Made by a program: the position numbers and the translations under genes. Positions 63,877 to 64,000 of a stretch of DNA of 64,000 nucleotides are shown here, one piece after another; position 1 is the stretch's first letter, and every line of letters begins with the position of its first letter. The notes under the pieces were generated by a model. The model was not told the origin of the DNA. It ran no database searches and saw nothing but the letters and a program-made list of their open reading frames with translations. The stretch is from NCBI RefSeq assembly GCF_017114865.1, contig NZ_JADEYH010000001.1:248001-312000 (forward strand), read 5' to 3'. The DNA comes from Streptomyces verrucosisporus. GTDB taxonomy: Bacteria > Actinomycetota > Actinomycetes > Streptomycetales > Streptomycetaceae.

Positions 63877-64000
63877 ATGAGCGATGCCACCGAGCGCCCC
63901 TCCCACGCAGACCCCGGCGCCGATTCCGACGCCTGGGCCACCGCCTGCGAGGAGGACCTCGCCGCCGAGCGCGAGCGCCGCCGCGAGCGGTACGGGACCC
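63877..64000 (+). CDS. DUF5304-family protein (partial, runs off the window)
   Basis: The first 41 codons of a gene truncated by the window end. It starts MSDATERPSHADPGADSD and continues with ACEEDLAAERERRRERYG, matching the start of the Streptomyces DUF5304 family, which usually follows the ArsA-like gene. CCAGGAG lies nine bases before the ATG. TAACGT at about 63779 is a possible -10. Function unknown. Confidence 0.7.
   Translation, partial: MSDATERPSHADPGADSDAWATACEEDLAAERERRRERYGT

Overview
The window is a stretch of high-GC actinobacterial chromosome. Codon usage, many GTG starts, the gene families present and their order (glnA, lipA/lipB, pyruvate dehydrogenase, lpdA, pepA, cobUTS, pspA, nadA, erpA, ctaCDF, ctaE-qcrCAB, trpD, twin NlpC/P60 genes, pimB-like, fadD) all point to Streptomyces or a close relative, in the conserved chromosome core. 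The order resembles, from memory, the Streptomyces coelicolor region that begins at its glnA. No rRNA, tRNA, CRISPR array, insertion sequence, prophage or obvious foreign island was seen.

Layout. 1-5 kb: nitrogen assimilation (glnA with a GlnR box) and lipoate synthesis and transfer (lipA, lipB), with an RDD membrane protein and a DUF4191 membrane protein. 5-14.5 kb: a tetratricopeptide-type regulator, then a looser accessory block: FAD oxidoreductase, TIGR01777 epimerase-like protein, GNAT, DUF4240, SDR with a convergent WYL regulator, and a sodium-coupled transporter with its 34-residue MetS-type partner. 14.6-23.4 kb: central carbon metabolism, with pyruvate dehydrogenase E1, a GntR regulator, the lipoylated E2, E3 and leucyl aminopeptidase. 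23.6-27 kb: the late cobalamin genes cobU-cobT-cobS. 27-33 kb: an HtrA-type lipoprotein protease, a methyltransferase, a DUF3043 protein, PspA with PspAA, and a GNAT. 32.5-39 kb: NAD synthesis (nadA), Fe-S carrier (erpA), an unknown anchored protein, a PfkB-type kinase, and a cysteine desulfurase fused to a TusA domain. 39-48.4 kb: the aerobic respiratory chain (cytochrome aa3 oxidase and bc1 complex), interrupted by an L,D-transpeptidase and a degenerate receiver protein. 48.5-64 kb: trpD, a stand-alone Lrp/AsnC effector domain, a zinc ribbon, a NYN nuclease, a c-di-AMP riboswitch controlling cell-wall hydrolases, a metalloprotease, two glycosyltransferases, an acyl-CoA synthetase, and a metallophosphoesterase/SRPBCC/ArsA-like group.

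How the genes fit together. LipA and LipB make and attach the lipoyl groups needed by the E2 encoded 14 kb away. ErpA and the cysteine desulfurase supply Fe-S chemistry needed by LipA, NadA and the Rieske protein QcrA. The bc1-aa3 genes consume the reducing power made by pyruvate dehydrogenase and Lpd.

The most interesting non-coding signals are these: three CGTCA-N3-TGACG operator-like sites between nadA and erpA, one covering the predicted -35 region; palindromes in front of aceE, fadD and ctaC; a c-di-AMP riboswitch; a structured leader before a zinc-ribbon gene; a near-perfect 63-bp palindrome acting as a convergent terminator; and a recurrent pattern of -10 hexamers placed 6-8 bases before start codons that lack a ribosome binding site (probable leaderless mRNAs). 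I found no clear-cut wholly new multi-gene system. The best candidates for undescribed biology are the nadA/erpA operators, the desulfurase-TusA fusion, the lysine-less ArsA-like ATPase group and the degenerate receiver beside ctaE.
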